64,000 nucleotides of DNA, taken from contig NZ_CP121451.1 of assembly GCF_029689945.1 (NCBI RefSeq), forward strand, positions 6,138,001 through 6,202,000, read 5' to 3'. The notes beneath the pieces are model-generated. The model saw only the letters and a list, made by a program, of their open reading frames with translations. It was not told the DNA's origin and did not search any database. A program made the position numbers and the translations under genes. This document shows positions 56,741-64,000 of this stretch, in pieces (position 1 is the first letter of the stretch; every line of letters starts with the position of its first letter). This DNA is from Paenibacillus amylolyticus. GTDB lineage: Bacteria > Bacillota > Bacilli > Paenibacillales > Paenibacillaceae.

Positions 56741-57187
56741 CTACACCAGTGCCCGCAGCTTCAATGTCAGTTCCCGACCTGCAGGTACTTCCTTCGAGTC
56801 TGTAATCACCCAGTTGGACGCAAGCCGCTTCGCCAGCACTTCTGCCTGCTCCGGTTTCAATTGCAATCCGGTAACGATTCCTTCACCCACCGTGAAGTCT
56901 TTCTCCGGCTGTAATCCAAAGGTCTTCTCCAAATAAATACCCAGACCACCACGCGTGTTAAAGGTAATCCGGTAGCCGTCTTTCACGGCTGCCTCCAGGT
57001 TTTCACCATGCTCGTCCGCATACGAGAAAAAATCGTTATATCGGTATTGCTCTTCAGATACGCCGTCAAAAGCGGAAACGTCTTTCGCTTGAATAGCGTT
57101 TAATATTTCTTCCTCAGGCATCCCCTTACCGCGGGCCTGCTCCAGTCGAATTGCTGTACTTTGGGATAATTTGATTTCAGAGCTCAT
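56741..57187 (-). CDS. Protein of unknown function
   Basis: I do not recognise this 148-residue protein. It is soluble and mixed alpha/beta, beginning MSSEIKLSQSTAIRLEQARG and containing SYADEHGENLEAAVKDGYRI and TFNTRGGLGIYLEKTFGL. No catalytic motif is evident. It is followed by the structured RNA and the PhnP-like gene on the same strand. Confidence 0.65.
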   Translation of the reverse strand: MSSEIKLSQSTAIRLEQARGKGMPEEEILNAIQAKDVSAFDGVSEEQYRYNDFFSYADEHGENLEAAVKDGYRITFNTRGGLGIYLEKTFGLQPEKDFTVGEGIVTGLQLKPEQAEVLAKRLASNWVITDSKEVPAGRELTLKLRALV

Positions 57188-57308
57188 TCAACTCACACCT
57201 TCCTGCAGATACTATGTAACCATCATGACTCAGTATACCTCTATTATAACCTTTTGGCAGTGAAAAACCTCCATCTCTACTTCCATTGAAATGAAGGTTT
57301 AGTAATGC

Positions 57309-58372
57309 TTATATTCCCGCAAGCACCTGATACCACACGCCGCGTTTGGAATACAACGTACTTCGTACCTCGTCCCATCCACCGAGATAGTTGATATCAA
57401 ATAGCCCTTCAGGCGTTGGGAATGTCGACTCGGTCTGTGCAAATACATCCGGATCTACGGAACGAAAACCGTGCTTGGCAAAAATGCGTTGTGCTTCCGG
57501 TGTACGCAGATATGCGACAAAAGCTTCCGCCAGTTCACGATTCCCATGTTTATCGGCATACTTATTCACCACAACTGCCGGATTCTCAATCAGGATCGTA
57601 TTTTTCGGAATGACGATATCGTAATCCACACCTTTGGCGATCCGGGCCAACAATTCATTTTCATACGTGACAATTACATCACCCACACCATATTCGAATG
57701 CTGCCATTGAAGAACGGCCACTCTTGTCCAATGATTCAACGTTACGATGTACCTCTTCGAGAAAAGCCTTGGCAGCGGCAGGATCTTCTTCCCCTCTTGC
57801 TCCTCCGACAGTTTCAATCCGGCACCGTAAATGGCATTGATGTCCCATTGCGCGCCCCCGGATGTCTTTGGATTAGGGTAGAGCACTTTCACTCCCGGCT
57901 TGGTCAAGTCCTGAAAATCATGAATTCCAAGCGGGTTGCCTGCTCTTGTGCCCAGCACAACAATCGAACGGGTGATCATGCCCTCATTCGGGGTCTTTTT
58001 CCAATCGGAGCTGACCAGATCGGCTTTGACCAGCTTGTCGATATCACTCTCCATTGCGAGCAAAGCTACATCAGCCTCGAATCCACCAACGATGGCTCTT
58101 GCCTGTGTACCCGAAGCTTCATAGGACTCTTGGAAGTTAATCGTCTGTCCGGTCTTTGCCTTCCACTCCTTCTGGAACTTGGGCAGCAATTCGCCTACAG
58201 CGTCTTTTGCTACACTATAAGCACCGATCACCAGTGTATTGGATGAATCGCTACCAGCGGTCTCATTCTGTTCGCTTGACTCCTCCTGCTTGCTGCATCC
58301 AGCGGTCATGCAGACGAGCAGAAGCGTGAGGGCAACATATAAAAGCATGACTTTCTTCTTTCTCGTCTGCAT
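57309..58372 (-). CDS. sbp: Sulfate-binding lipoprotein of the ABC importer (frameshifted in this sequence)
   Basis: The repaired 354-residue protein has a lipoprotein signal (LLLVCMTAGC, Cys ~26) and the sulfate/thiosulfate-binding pattern: LVIGAYSVAKDAVGELLPKFQ, YEASGTQARAIVGGFEADVALL, LYPNPKTSGGAQWDINAIYGAGL and AFEYGVGDVIVTYENELL. The frame breaks at 57785-57786; one more base gives EGKKDPAAAKAFLEEV. It is the last gene of the sulfate operon, an order (permeases first, binding protein last) that differs from E. coli. Confidence 0.92.
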
Positions 58373-58396
58373 GGGCAGCCCCCTCTTCCACTTGAT

Positions 58397-59460
58397 CTAA
58401 ATCATCACCGGCATCGGATCTTCCTTCAGTCGGTTCTCAACCACCCAACTGTTGGAGTCATTGAACAGGTATGCCCGGTGTACAAGGACTCGAATTTGTT
58501 GACCAATCTCCAAGGTCGTTTTCTCCAGGGAACGATAGGTGATTAACTTGTGCCCCGTACGTCCACCTCCACCATCCATTCACTGCCGCGGAAATGAAGA
58601 TGCTTGACTGTCCCTTTTTCCGTTGCAGACAGCATCGTGAACTCGTTTTTCAAACCGATCTCAATATACTCTGGTCGAATAAGTGCTTTGGTCTGTTCAC
58701 CCTCGACGGCATGTTCAAATCCTTTCAGCTGGGAAGCATCCTCCACAACCGTAGACTCCCCGATAAATGTAGCAACAAACGGTGTCTGCGGATTTTTGTA
58801 GATATCCCAAGGTGTGCCCTTCTGCTCCAAACGACCCTGGCTGATAATCATGATCTCGTCCGCCACTTCAATCGCTTCATCCTGGTCATGCGTTACAAAG
58901 ATCGAAGTAATTCCCACTCGCTCAATGAGCTCCCGCAACCATGAACGCAGTTCCTGACGGATCTTGGCGTCAATAGCCGCGAACGGCTCATCCAGCAATA
59001 ACAGCTGCGGCTCCGGGGCGAGTGCTCTGGCAAAAGCCACACGCTGACGCTGCCCACCAGACAACTGATGTGGATAGCGCTGTTCGAAACCTTTTAATCC
59101 GGTCAGTTCAACCAGCTCCATAACCCGATCACGAATCTGGGCTTTTGGTGTCTTCTTGACCTTGAGTCCAAAAGCAATATTCTCAAATACCGTCATATGT
59201 TTGAACAGAGCATAGTTCTGGAATACGAATCCGATCCCACGCTCCTGTGGAGGCAGGTGATTCACCACTTTTCCGTGAAAGCGAATCTCTCCGGAACCCG
59301 GATTCTCCAGTCCCGCAAGCATCCGCAGAATGGACGTCTTCCCGCCTCCGCTGGGTCCAAGCAGACCGATTAGATGGCCTTTGGCAATATCGAATGAGAC
59401 ATCTTTTACCGCATGAAAATCACCGAAATGTTTGTTCAGATCACGGACTTCTACATGCAT
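58397..59460 (-). CDS. cysA: Sulfate ABC transporter ATPase (frameshifted in this sequence)
   Basis: The repaired 354-residue ATPase has Walker A GLLGPSGGGKTSILRM, the Q-loop GFVFQNYALF, signature LSGGQRQRVAFARAL, Walker B QLLLLDEPF and the switch His in FVTHDQDEA, then a TOBE-like C-terminal domain. The frame breaks at the C run 58553-58556 (+ strand); one more base gives VEVDVRGHKLITYRSLEKT. It energises uptake of sulfate/thiosulfate by CysT and CysW. Confidence 0.93.
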
Positions 59461-59461
59461 A

Positions 59462-60259
59462 TCAATGCACTTCCTTTCGCTTCTTGGCCCATTCCATCAT
59501 GAGCAGCAGCCCGACGGAGAAGGTGACCAGCACCAATGCCACACCATTTGCGGCAGCTACATTAAAATTCTCAACATCCTGATAGACCAGCGTTGTTGCT
59601 GTCTGCGTTTTGTTCATAATATTGCCGGATACAACCAGCACTGCACCGAATTCCCCAAGCGAGCGCGCAACCGTCAAGACCAGACCATACACTACCGCCC
59701 AGCGGATCGAAGGCCATGTCACACTCCAGAACGTTCTCCAGCCGTAGGCACCCAGTGTAGATGCGGCCTCCTCTTGCTGTGAACCGAGTTCCTGCAGGAC
59801 AGGCATCACCTCTCTGACCATCAGTGGGAAGGTAACAAATAACGTTGCGATCACCATACCCGGGAAGGCGTAGACCACATTGAATCCAATTCCTTCAAAA
59901 AAAGCGCCCATAATGCTGTTAGGTCCCAACATCAATACAATCATCAAACCGCCAATGACAGGAGATACGGCATAAGGCAGGTCTACAATACTGTTCAGCA
60001 GCCCTCTTATCCGTTCACTCAGCCATCCGGCACGAACCAGATACAGAGCCATCATGATGCCAAACAATGTATTTAACAGGGTGACTACCAGGACTACCAG
60101 TCCGGTCATCATCAAAGCGTGTAACGCCTCAGGGCGCATCAGCCCTTTCAGGAATCCACCTGCCCCGTCTTCAAATGCACCAATAAAAATGCGTCCAAGC
60201 GGGATGATCAACAGTACAATAAATACCGCAAATGTCAGTCCGATTAAGAGTCGTCTCAT
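59462..60259 (-). CDS. cysW: Sulfate ABC transporter permease CysW
   Basis: The 265-residue permease has six membrane segments and the ATPase-contact loop EEAASTLGAYGWRTFWSVTWP, then ARSLGEFGAVLVVSGNI, typical of CysW. It overlaps cysT by 4 bases and ends just before cysA. Confidence 0.93.
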   Translation of the reverse strand: MRRLLIGLTFAVFIVLLIIPLGRIFIGAFEDGAGGFLKGLMRPEALHALMMTGLVVLVVTLLNTLFGIMMALYLVRAGWLSERIRGLLNSIVDLPYAVSPVIGGLMIVLMLGPNSIMGAFFEGIGFNVVYAFPGMVIATLFVTFPLMVREVMPVLQELGSQQEEAASTLGAYGWRTFWSVTWPSIRWAVVYGLVLTVARSLGEFGAVLVVSGNIMNKTQTATTLVYQDVENFNVAAANGVALVLVTFSVGLLLMMEWAKKRKEVH

Positions 60260-61071
60260 CGTCTTCTCCCCCGCATCTGCACCAGATTGATCAGCCAGAG
60301 GATCAGGAAGGAGAGCGTCAGGAGCAACACGGATACAGCAGCGGCTCCCGTTGGATTGTCACTTTCAATCTCTCCGTAGATGAATACGGAAGCGGTCAGT
60401 GTTCTTCCGGGAATGTTGCCAGCCACCAGCACAACAGCCCCGAATTCAGCCAGTCCTCTGGAGAAAGCGAGCATCCCTCCGCTGATCATGCCAGGTGCCA
60501 TGGACGGCAAAATCACTTGCATGAACGTGCGAGCCTTGGATGCCCCCATCGTGTACGAGGCCTCTTCCTCGGAAGGATCGATTTCTTCCAGCAAAGGCTG
60601 CACTGCACGGATCACAAACGGAAACGTGACAAAGGTCATCGCGATAACAATTGCGGGCTGGTGAAATACAATTTCAAATCCCATGGATTCTGCCAGTTTC
60701 CCGATGGCACTGACCGGCCCCAATAGCAGCATAATCATCAAACCGCCCACCGCTGTTGGCAGTGCAAACGGGAGATCAACCAGACTGTTCAGAAACGATC
60801 GGCCTACAAAGCGATACCTTGTCAGCACCCAGGCAATCATCGTGCCCAGAACCACATTAATCAGCGTGGCAATCACGGCTAGCCGAATCGTCAGCAGCAC
60901 GGCTTTCCACGCGATGGGGTCCATAATGCTCTGAGCAAAGTTGCTCCATCCTTCGGAGAAGGAATTGACGTATACACCGATGATTGGAAGTACAATAAGT
61001 ACGATAAAATATAACAATACGGTACTGCGAAATCCCCAAGTCCATCCCTTATGACGAAGAATGGTATTCAT
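60256..61071 (-). CDS. cysT: Sulfate ABC transporter permease CysT
   Basis: The 271-residue permease is the partner of CysW, with LVDLPFALPTAVGGLMIMLLLGP, the contact loop EEEASYTMGASKARTFMQVILP and SRGLAEFGAVVLVAGNIPG. It is the first gene of the operon. The leader (61072-61415) holds a repeat fragment and an AT-rich inverted stretch (AATATTA/TAATATT, near 61160-61180) that could be an operator, but I see no clear promoter. Confidence 0.93.
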   Translation of the reverse strand: MNTILRHKGWTWGFRSTVLLYFIVLIVLPIIGVYVNSFSEGWSNFAQSIMDPIAWKAVLLTIRLAVIATLINVVLGTMIAWVLTRYRFVGRSFLNSLVDLPFALPTAVGGLMIMLLLGPVSAIGKLAESMGFEIVFHQPAIVIAMTFVTFPFVIRAVQPLLEEIDPSEEEASYTMGASKARTFMQVILPSMAPGMISGGMLAFSRGLAEFGAVVLVAGNIPGRTLTASVFIYGEIESDNPTGAAAVSVLLLTLSFLILWLINLVQMRGRRR

Positions 61072-61286
61072 TGCTGCGTTCCCTCCCAGCCTCCGGTTTT
61101 AGCTCCGGTCGGCAGTCTGCCCGACTTCAATACGACATTTCCCTAAGTTGGATGATATTACTTTAATATTATTCCCATTAGTCTACTTGGTTTTGCTTTC
61201 TGATACTTTACCAGTTTGCAGTGCTAATCGTCAATGCTTTTATTGAATATAATTGGGCCACATATGAGATTAATTAATAAATGTCT

Positions 61287-61320
61287 CTTCAGGTTATTTC
61301 TGTCCTCTCCGTTATTGTGC
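61287..61320 (-). repeat. Internal fragment of the dispersed inverted-repeat element
   Basis: CTTCAGGTTATTTCTGTCC followed by TCTCCGTTATTGTG matches copy A (16474-16508, + strand) with a few changes. The hairpin part and the ends are missing. It lies between the divergent cysT and yjbQ genes. Confidence 0.65.
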
Positions 61321-61415
61321 GCTTCACCTATTCGACTTCATATGTGGTTTGTTTGGTATGTAATGGTTAAGGTACAATCGAGGGTAAGAACAGAGATGAC
61401 AAGGAGTGATTGAAC

Positions 61416-61817
61416 ATGTTATATACGAAGAATATATCCACTTCCACACGAGATGAAATGAAGGATATCACACGGGACGTGAAGCAGGCTGTTCTGAATA
61501 GCGGAGTCCAGAATGGGACGGTGCTCATCTACTGCCCACATACGACAGCGGGTATTGCCATCAACGAAAATGCAGACCCCGATGTGAAACACGATGTCTT
61601 GTTGCGTCTGGACGAAGTGTACCCTTGGGAGCATCCCGAGTATCGACATGCCGAAGGCAATACAGCCTCTCACCTCAAATCGATCACAACAGGGCCATCA
61701 CAGACGGTAATTATTCATGAAGGCAGGTTGCTGCTTGGCCGCTGGCAAGGCATTTACTTTTGCGAATTTGATGGGCCACGTGAGCGGGAATACTTTCTCA
61801 AAATCATGGAAGGCTAA
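61416..61817 (+). CDS. yjbQ: YjbQ family protein (UPF0047)
   Basis: The 133-residue protein has the family motifs GTVLIYCPHTTAGIAINENADPDV, HAEGNTASHLKSITTGPSQ and GRWQGIYFCEFDGPRER. Members form trimers with a His/Asp-rich pocket and have been reported to have weak thiamine-phosphate synthase activity; the natural role is unclear. The ATG at 61416 follows AAGGAG by nine bases. Confidence 0.92.
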   Translation: MLYTKNISTSTRDEMKDITRDVKQAVLNSGVQNGTVLIYCPHTTAGIAINENADPDVKHDVLLRLDEVYPWEHPEYRHAEGNTASHLKSITTGPSQTVIIHEGRLLLGRWQGIYFCEFDGPREREYFLKIMEG

Positions 61818-61871
61818 TGTCAGTTCAATTGAGGTCTACCACCTAATCATTCATATTTTTGCAAACACAAA

Positions 61872-61910
61872 CAGGCGGTCCACCCTCATTTCGGGTCGGA
61901 GCCGCCTGAC
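61872..61910 (+). terminator. Hairpin after yjbQ, possible terminator
   Basis: CAGGCGG and CCGCCTG pair with a further ACCC/GGGT inside. The sequence after it is not a good T-run, so termination is uncertain. Confidence 0.4.
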
Positions 61911-62011
61911 TTGGTCTTTGGCGTGTATTAACTTTCGCGAGATAACGTTATAAAGAATTAAAGTTATGACAAATCACCGCCCTGAAGTGTAGAGGTGCAA
62001 CAATAGCGCCA

Positions 62012-62614
62012 TTATTGGACGCCAGGCTGCTGACCCAGATTGCGGCACAGCACTTTGACATGAGACAATGCAGACGATTCAATCTCCTTAAACGTTAAAC
62101 GGTCCTGAATGTAATAAGAGATGAATCCGTGCATAGCCAAAAATAGCGTACGCGGTACCCTTTGAATATCCTCTTCCGTACAATTTTCTTCATTCATGTA
62201 CTGCCGAATAATCGATGCAAATAATTCGAAGCAACGTCCCTGTTCGGTACGACAATAAGACAGCAATTCTTCGTCCCTGATCATAAACATAATTTCGTAC
62301 TGATATGGGTTCTCCAGACCAAAGCGAATAAACTCCATCATAATATGCTCTACTTTGCTCACATCATCACGGACCGGCCTGACCATAGCTTGCAGCAACA
62401 AATGCCCCAGATGATTGAAATCTTCAACCACGATGGCATAGAACAGCTCTGCCTTTTCCTTAAAGTGATAATACAGCGACCCATGACTATAGCCTAGATG
62501 CTGGCCGATGCTTCGCATCGAAATGGCGCGGTATCCTTTGGTAATAAAAAGGTGCCTCGCCGCCTCCAGTATCCGCTCCCTCGACAACTCCTGTTCGACT
62601 GCTCTTCTAGCCAT
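62012..62614 (-). CDS. TetR/AcrR family transcriptional regulator
   Basis: The 200-residue protein has an N-terminal helix-turn-helix (ERILEAARHLFITKGYRAISMRSIGQHLGYSHGSLYYHFKEK) and a C-terminal ligand domain. It lies directly behind yvyE (stop to start spacing 5 bases), so the two are co-transcribed. Its target is not adjacent in an obvious way. Confidence 0.92.
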   Translation of the reverse strand: MARRAVEQELSRERILEAARHLFITKGYRAISMRSIGQHLGYSHGSLYYHFKEKAELFYAIVVEDFNHLGHLLLQAMVRPVRDDVSKVEHIMMEFIRFGLENPYQYEIMFMIRDEELLSYCRTEQGRCFELFASIIRQYMNEENCTEEDIQRVPRTLFLAMHGFISYYIQDRLTFKEIESSALSHVKVLCRNLGQQPGVQ

Positions 62615-62619
62615 ATATT

Positions 62620-63252
62620 TTATTCCCCTTCAATAAAATAAAGCCGCTGTCCCTCCGTGATCCGGGATTGCCCTTGCGTCAAATCCGTGATCCAGGCTAC
62701 AAATGCCTCGGTTTCACTATCCGGCGGAAGACAAGTCAACGTAACCTTATCGGTGAATCCAGTTTCACCTGTACGGACTTCCCGGCTTCTTAACTCATTT
62801 TCCACTTTACCCAGCCACGTATAATCCAGTTCAACAAACACTTCACGATGCAGCACGTTGGTAATGGCTTCTCCGGCTTCAATGGCTGCAACAGCTCCAT
62901 CCGTATAAGCGCGAATCAACCCACCGGCTCCAAGCATAATTCCCCCGAAGTATCGTGTAACTACAATTGCCACATTTTTTAATTTCTGATTCTTGATCAC
63001 TTCAAGAATGGGTTTCCCTGCTGTTCCGCTGGGTTCCCCGTCATCGGATTGCTTCTGGATCTCATCCCGCTCCCCAATCATGTACGCAGAGCAGTTATGA
63101 GTCGCATTCCAATGTTTTTTCTTGATCTCATCGATGAAGGCAACAGCCTCTTCCTCTGTCGTGACCGGCATAATATGACCGATAAATCGCGACTTCTTGA
63201 TGACAATTTCCAGATTGCCCGGTCCTCGAACCGTGCGATAACGTTCAATCAT
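62620..63252 (-). CDS. yvyE: YigZ/IMPACT family protein
   Basis: The 210-residue protein has the UPF0029 N-terminal domain with SRFIGHIMPVTTEEEAVAFI, HNCSAYMIG, QKQSDDGEPSGTAGKPILEVI and VTRYFGGIMLGAGGLIRAY, and a C-terminal ferredoxin-like domain (DUF1949). Family members are linked to translation control. The TetR gene follows it closely. Confidence 0.93.
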   Translation of the reverse strand: MIERYRTVRGPGNLEIVIKKSRFIGHIMPVTTEEEAVAFIDEIKKKHWNATHNCSAYMIGERDEIQKQSDDGEPSGTAGKPILEVIKNQKLKNVAIVVTRYFGGIMLGAGGLIRAYTDGAVAAIEAGEAITNVLHREVFVELDYTWLGKVENELRSREVRTGETGFTDKVTLTCLPPDSETEAFVAWITDLTQGQSRITEGQRLYFIEGE

Positions 63253-63301
63253 CCTGAATCCAACTTTCTGATCTTTTCCTGAGTCTAACGCTTGGTCTTT
63301 T

Positions 63302-63342
63302 TTACAAGAAAGCAGTTCACCGCGCGAACGCGGACGAACTGC
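63302..63342 (-). terminator. Intrinsic terminator after pgi
   Basis: On the - strand GCAGTTCG and the facing CGAACTGC-type arms, with CCGCG/CGCGG inside, are followed by TTTCTTGT. Confidence 0.7.
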
Positions 63343-63440
63343 CCTGGTTATCTACATCCGGGAGCCCTGCATCTTACCTGAACAGTGATTCCCGGATCGA
63401 TTAACATTACTTTATTTAACTATATGAGCAGACCGATGAA

Positions 63441-64000
63441 TTATTCGGAAAGTCTCGCTTCGAGCGCTGCTTTCTCTTCTTCAAAGCCTGGTTTGCCCAG
63501 CAATGCGAACATATTTTTCTTGTAAGCTTCCACGCCTGGTTGGTCAAATGGATTGACGCCCAGCAGGTAGCCACTGATACCGCATGCTTTTTCAAAGAAG
63601 TATACCAGATATCCGAAAGAATATGGAGTCATATCTGGAATGTTCACAATCAGATTTGGTACTTGACCATCTGTATGTGCAAGCAGTGTTCCTTGGAACG
63701 CTTTTTTGTTAACAAAGTCCATCGTTTTGCCTTCAAGGAAGTTCAATCCATCCAGATCATCCGGATCGGATTTAATCGAGATATGCTCTGCAACTTCAGT
63801 AACCTGGATAACTGTTTCGAAGATATTCCGGCTACCTTCCTGAATGAATTGACCCATGGAGTGCAAGTCTGTAGAGAAATCAACAGATGCTGGATAGATT
63901 CCTTTGTAATCTTTACCTTCGCTCTCTCCAAACAGTTGTTTCCACCACTCGGATACGAAGTGCAGGGACGGTTCATAGTTTACAAGAATTTCAGTGCCTT
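63441..64000 (-). CDS. pgi: Glucose-6-phosphate isomerase, C-terminal part (cut by window end)
   Basis: The last ~185 residues of Pgi are present and the frame is open to the window edge. The sequence includes [59 protein letters not shown] and the active-site Lys/ring region [22 protein letters not shown]. The enzyme interconverts glucose-6-phosphate and fructose-6-phosphate. Length and motifs match the ~450-residue Bacillus type. Confidence 0.95.
   Translation of the reverse strand, partial: GTEILVNYEPSLHFVSEWWKQLFGESEGKDYKGIYPASVDFSTDLHSMGQFIQEGSRNIFETVIQVTEVAEHISIKSDPDDLDGLNFLEGKTMDFVNKKAFQGTLLAHTDGQVPNLIVNIPDMTPYSFGYLVYFFEKACGISGYLLGVNPFDQPGVEAYKKNMFALLGKPGFEEEKAALEARLSE

Noticed and set aside
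1..64000. tRNA, rRNA, prophage, transposase or restriction-modification genes
   Set aside because: None was recognised on either strand; the only mobile-like sequences are the short repeat elements.

Overview
The window looks like a chromosome segment from a Paenibacillus-like member of the Bacillales. The evidence is Bacillus-type genes (ypsA, tcyP, yvyE, a cystathionine-free sulfate operon, MocR and VanR-type regulators), AGGAGG ribosome binding sites, many U-tailed intrinsic terminators, a T-box ahead of thrS, preQ1 and cobalamin riboswitches, and roughly balanced base composition. I see no rRNA, tRNA, CRISPR array, phage or transposase gene. This is mostly housekeeping and accessory metabolism.

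Layout. 1-8.3 kb (mostly +): the end of ypsA, speD, an orphan flgB-like gene, a GNAT-Nudix fusion, an ECF sigma factor with its anti-sigma factor, an S66 peptidase, a small unknown and a two-gene ThrE-type exporter. 8.4-16.2 kb (-): a DUF2569 membrane protein, then a cell-wall operon (VanR-like regulator, sensor kinase, a truncated kinase-less copy of that sensor, class A penicillin-binding protein), an APH-fold kinase, a DinB protein and a YwqG-family protein. 16.3-28.5 kb: an ammonium transporter operon, DinB, GNAT, an M23 lipoprotein, a second two-component system, T-box-controlled thrS, an SDR, a HEPN protein and a metallo-hydrolase. 28.8-36.9 kb: a short-repeat cluster, a PQQ-type sugar dehydrogenase, an Xaa-Pro peptidase, a preQ1-controlled yhhQ, tcyP and a chemoreceptor.

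37.1-48.8 kb (-) is a cobalamin uptake, salvage and lower-ligand assembly region in two transcription units: cobD-cbiZ-cbiB-cobC, then a cobalamin riboswitch followed by btuF-btuC-btuD-cobT-cobU-cobS-cobQ. Genes for building the corrin ring are absent here. 48.9-64 kb: lplA, a HAD phosphatase, an EamA transporter divergent from a MocR regulator, clpP with an upstream sigma-like gene, a PhnP-like hydrolase behind an unidentified structured RNA, the sulfate ABC operon cysT-cysW-cysA-sbp, yjbQ, a TetR regulator, yvyE and the end of pgi.

Two window-wide facts matter most. First, at least 19 single-base deletions break 16 otherwise intact genes; each is repaired by adding one base, most sit in short homopolymers, and no single-base insertion was needed. 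This is best read as assembly error, not gene decay, so I give repaired gene boundaries. Second, a dispersed repeat with terminal inverted repeats occurs as three near-complete copies (16.3, 44.5 and 50.0 kb) and two fragments (3.3 and 61.3 kb). Its internal hairpin changes sequence between copies while keeping base pairing, and all three long copies lie in the leader of a gene on the same strand. This repeat and the structured RNA at 56.5-56.7 kb are the best candidates for something undescribed.
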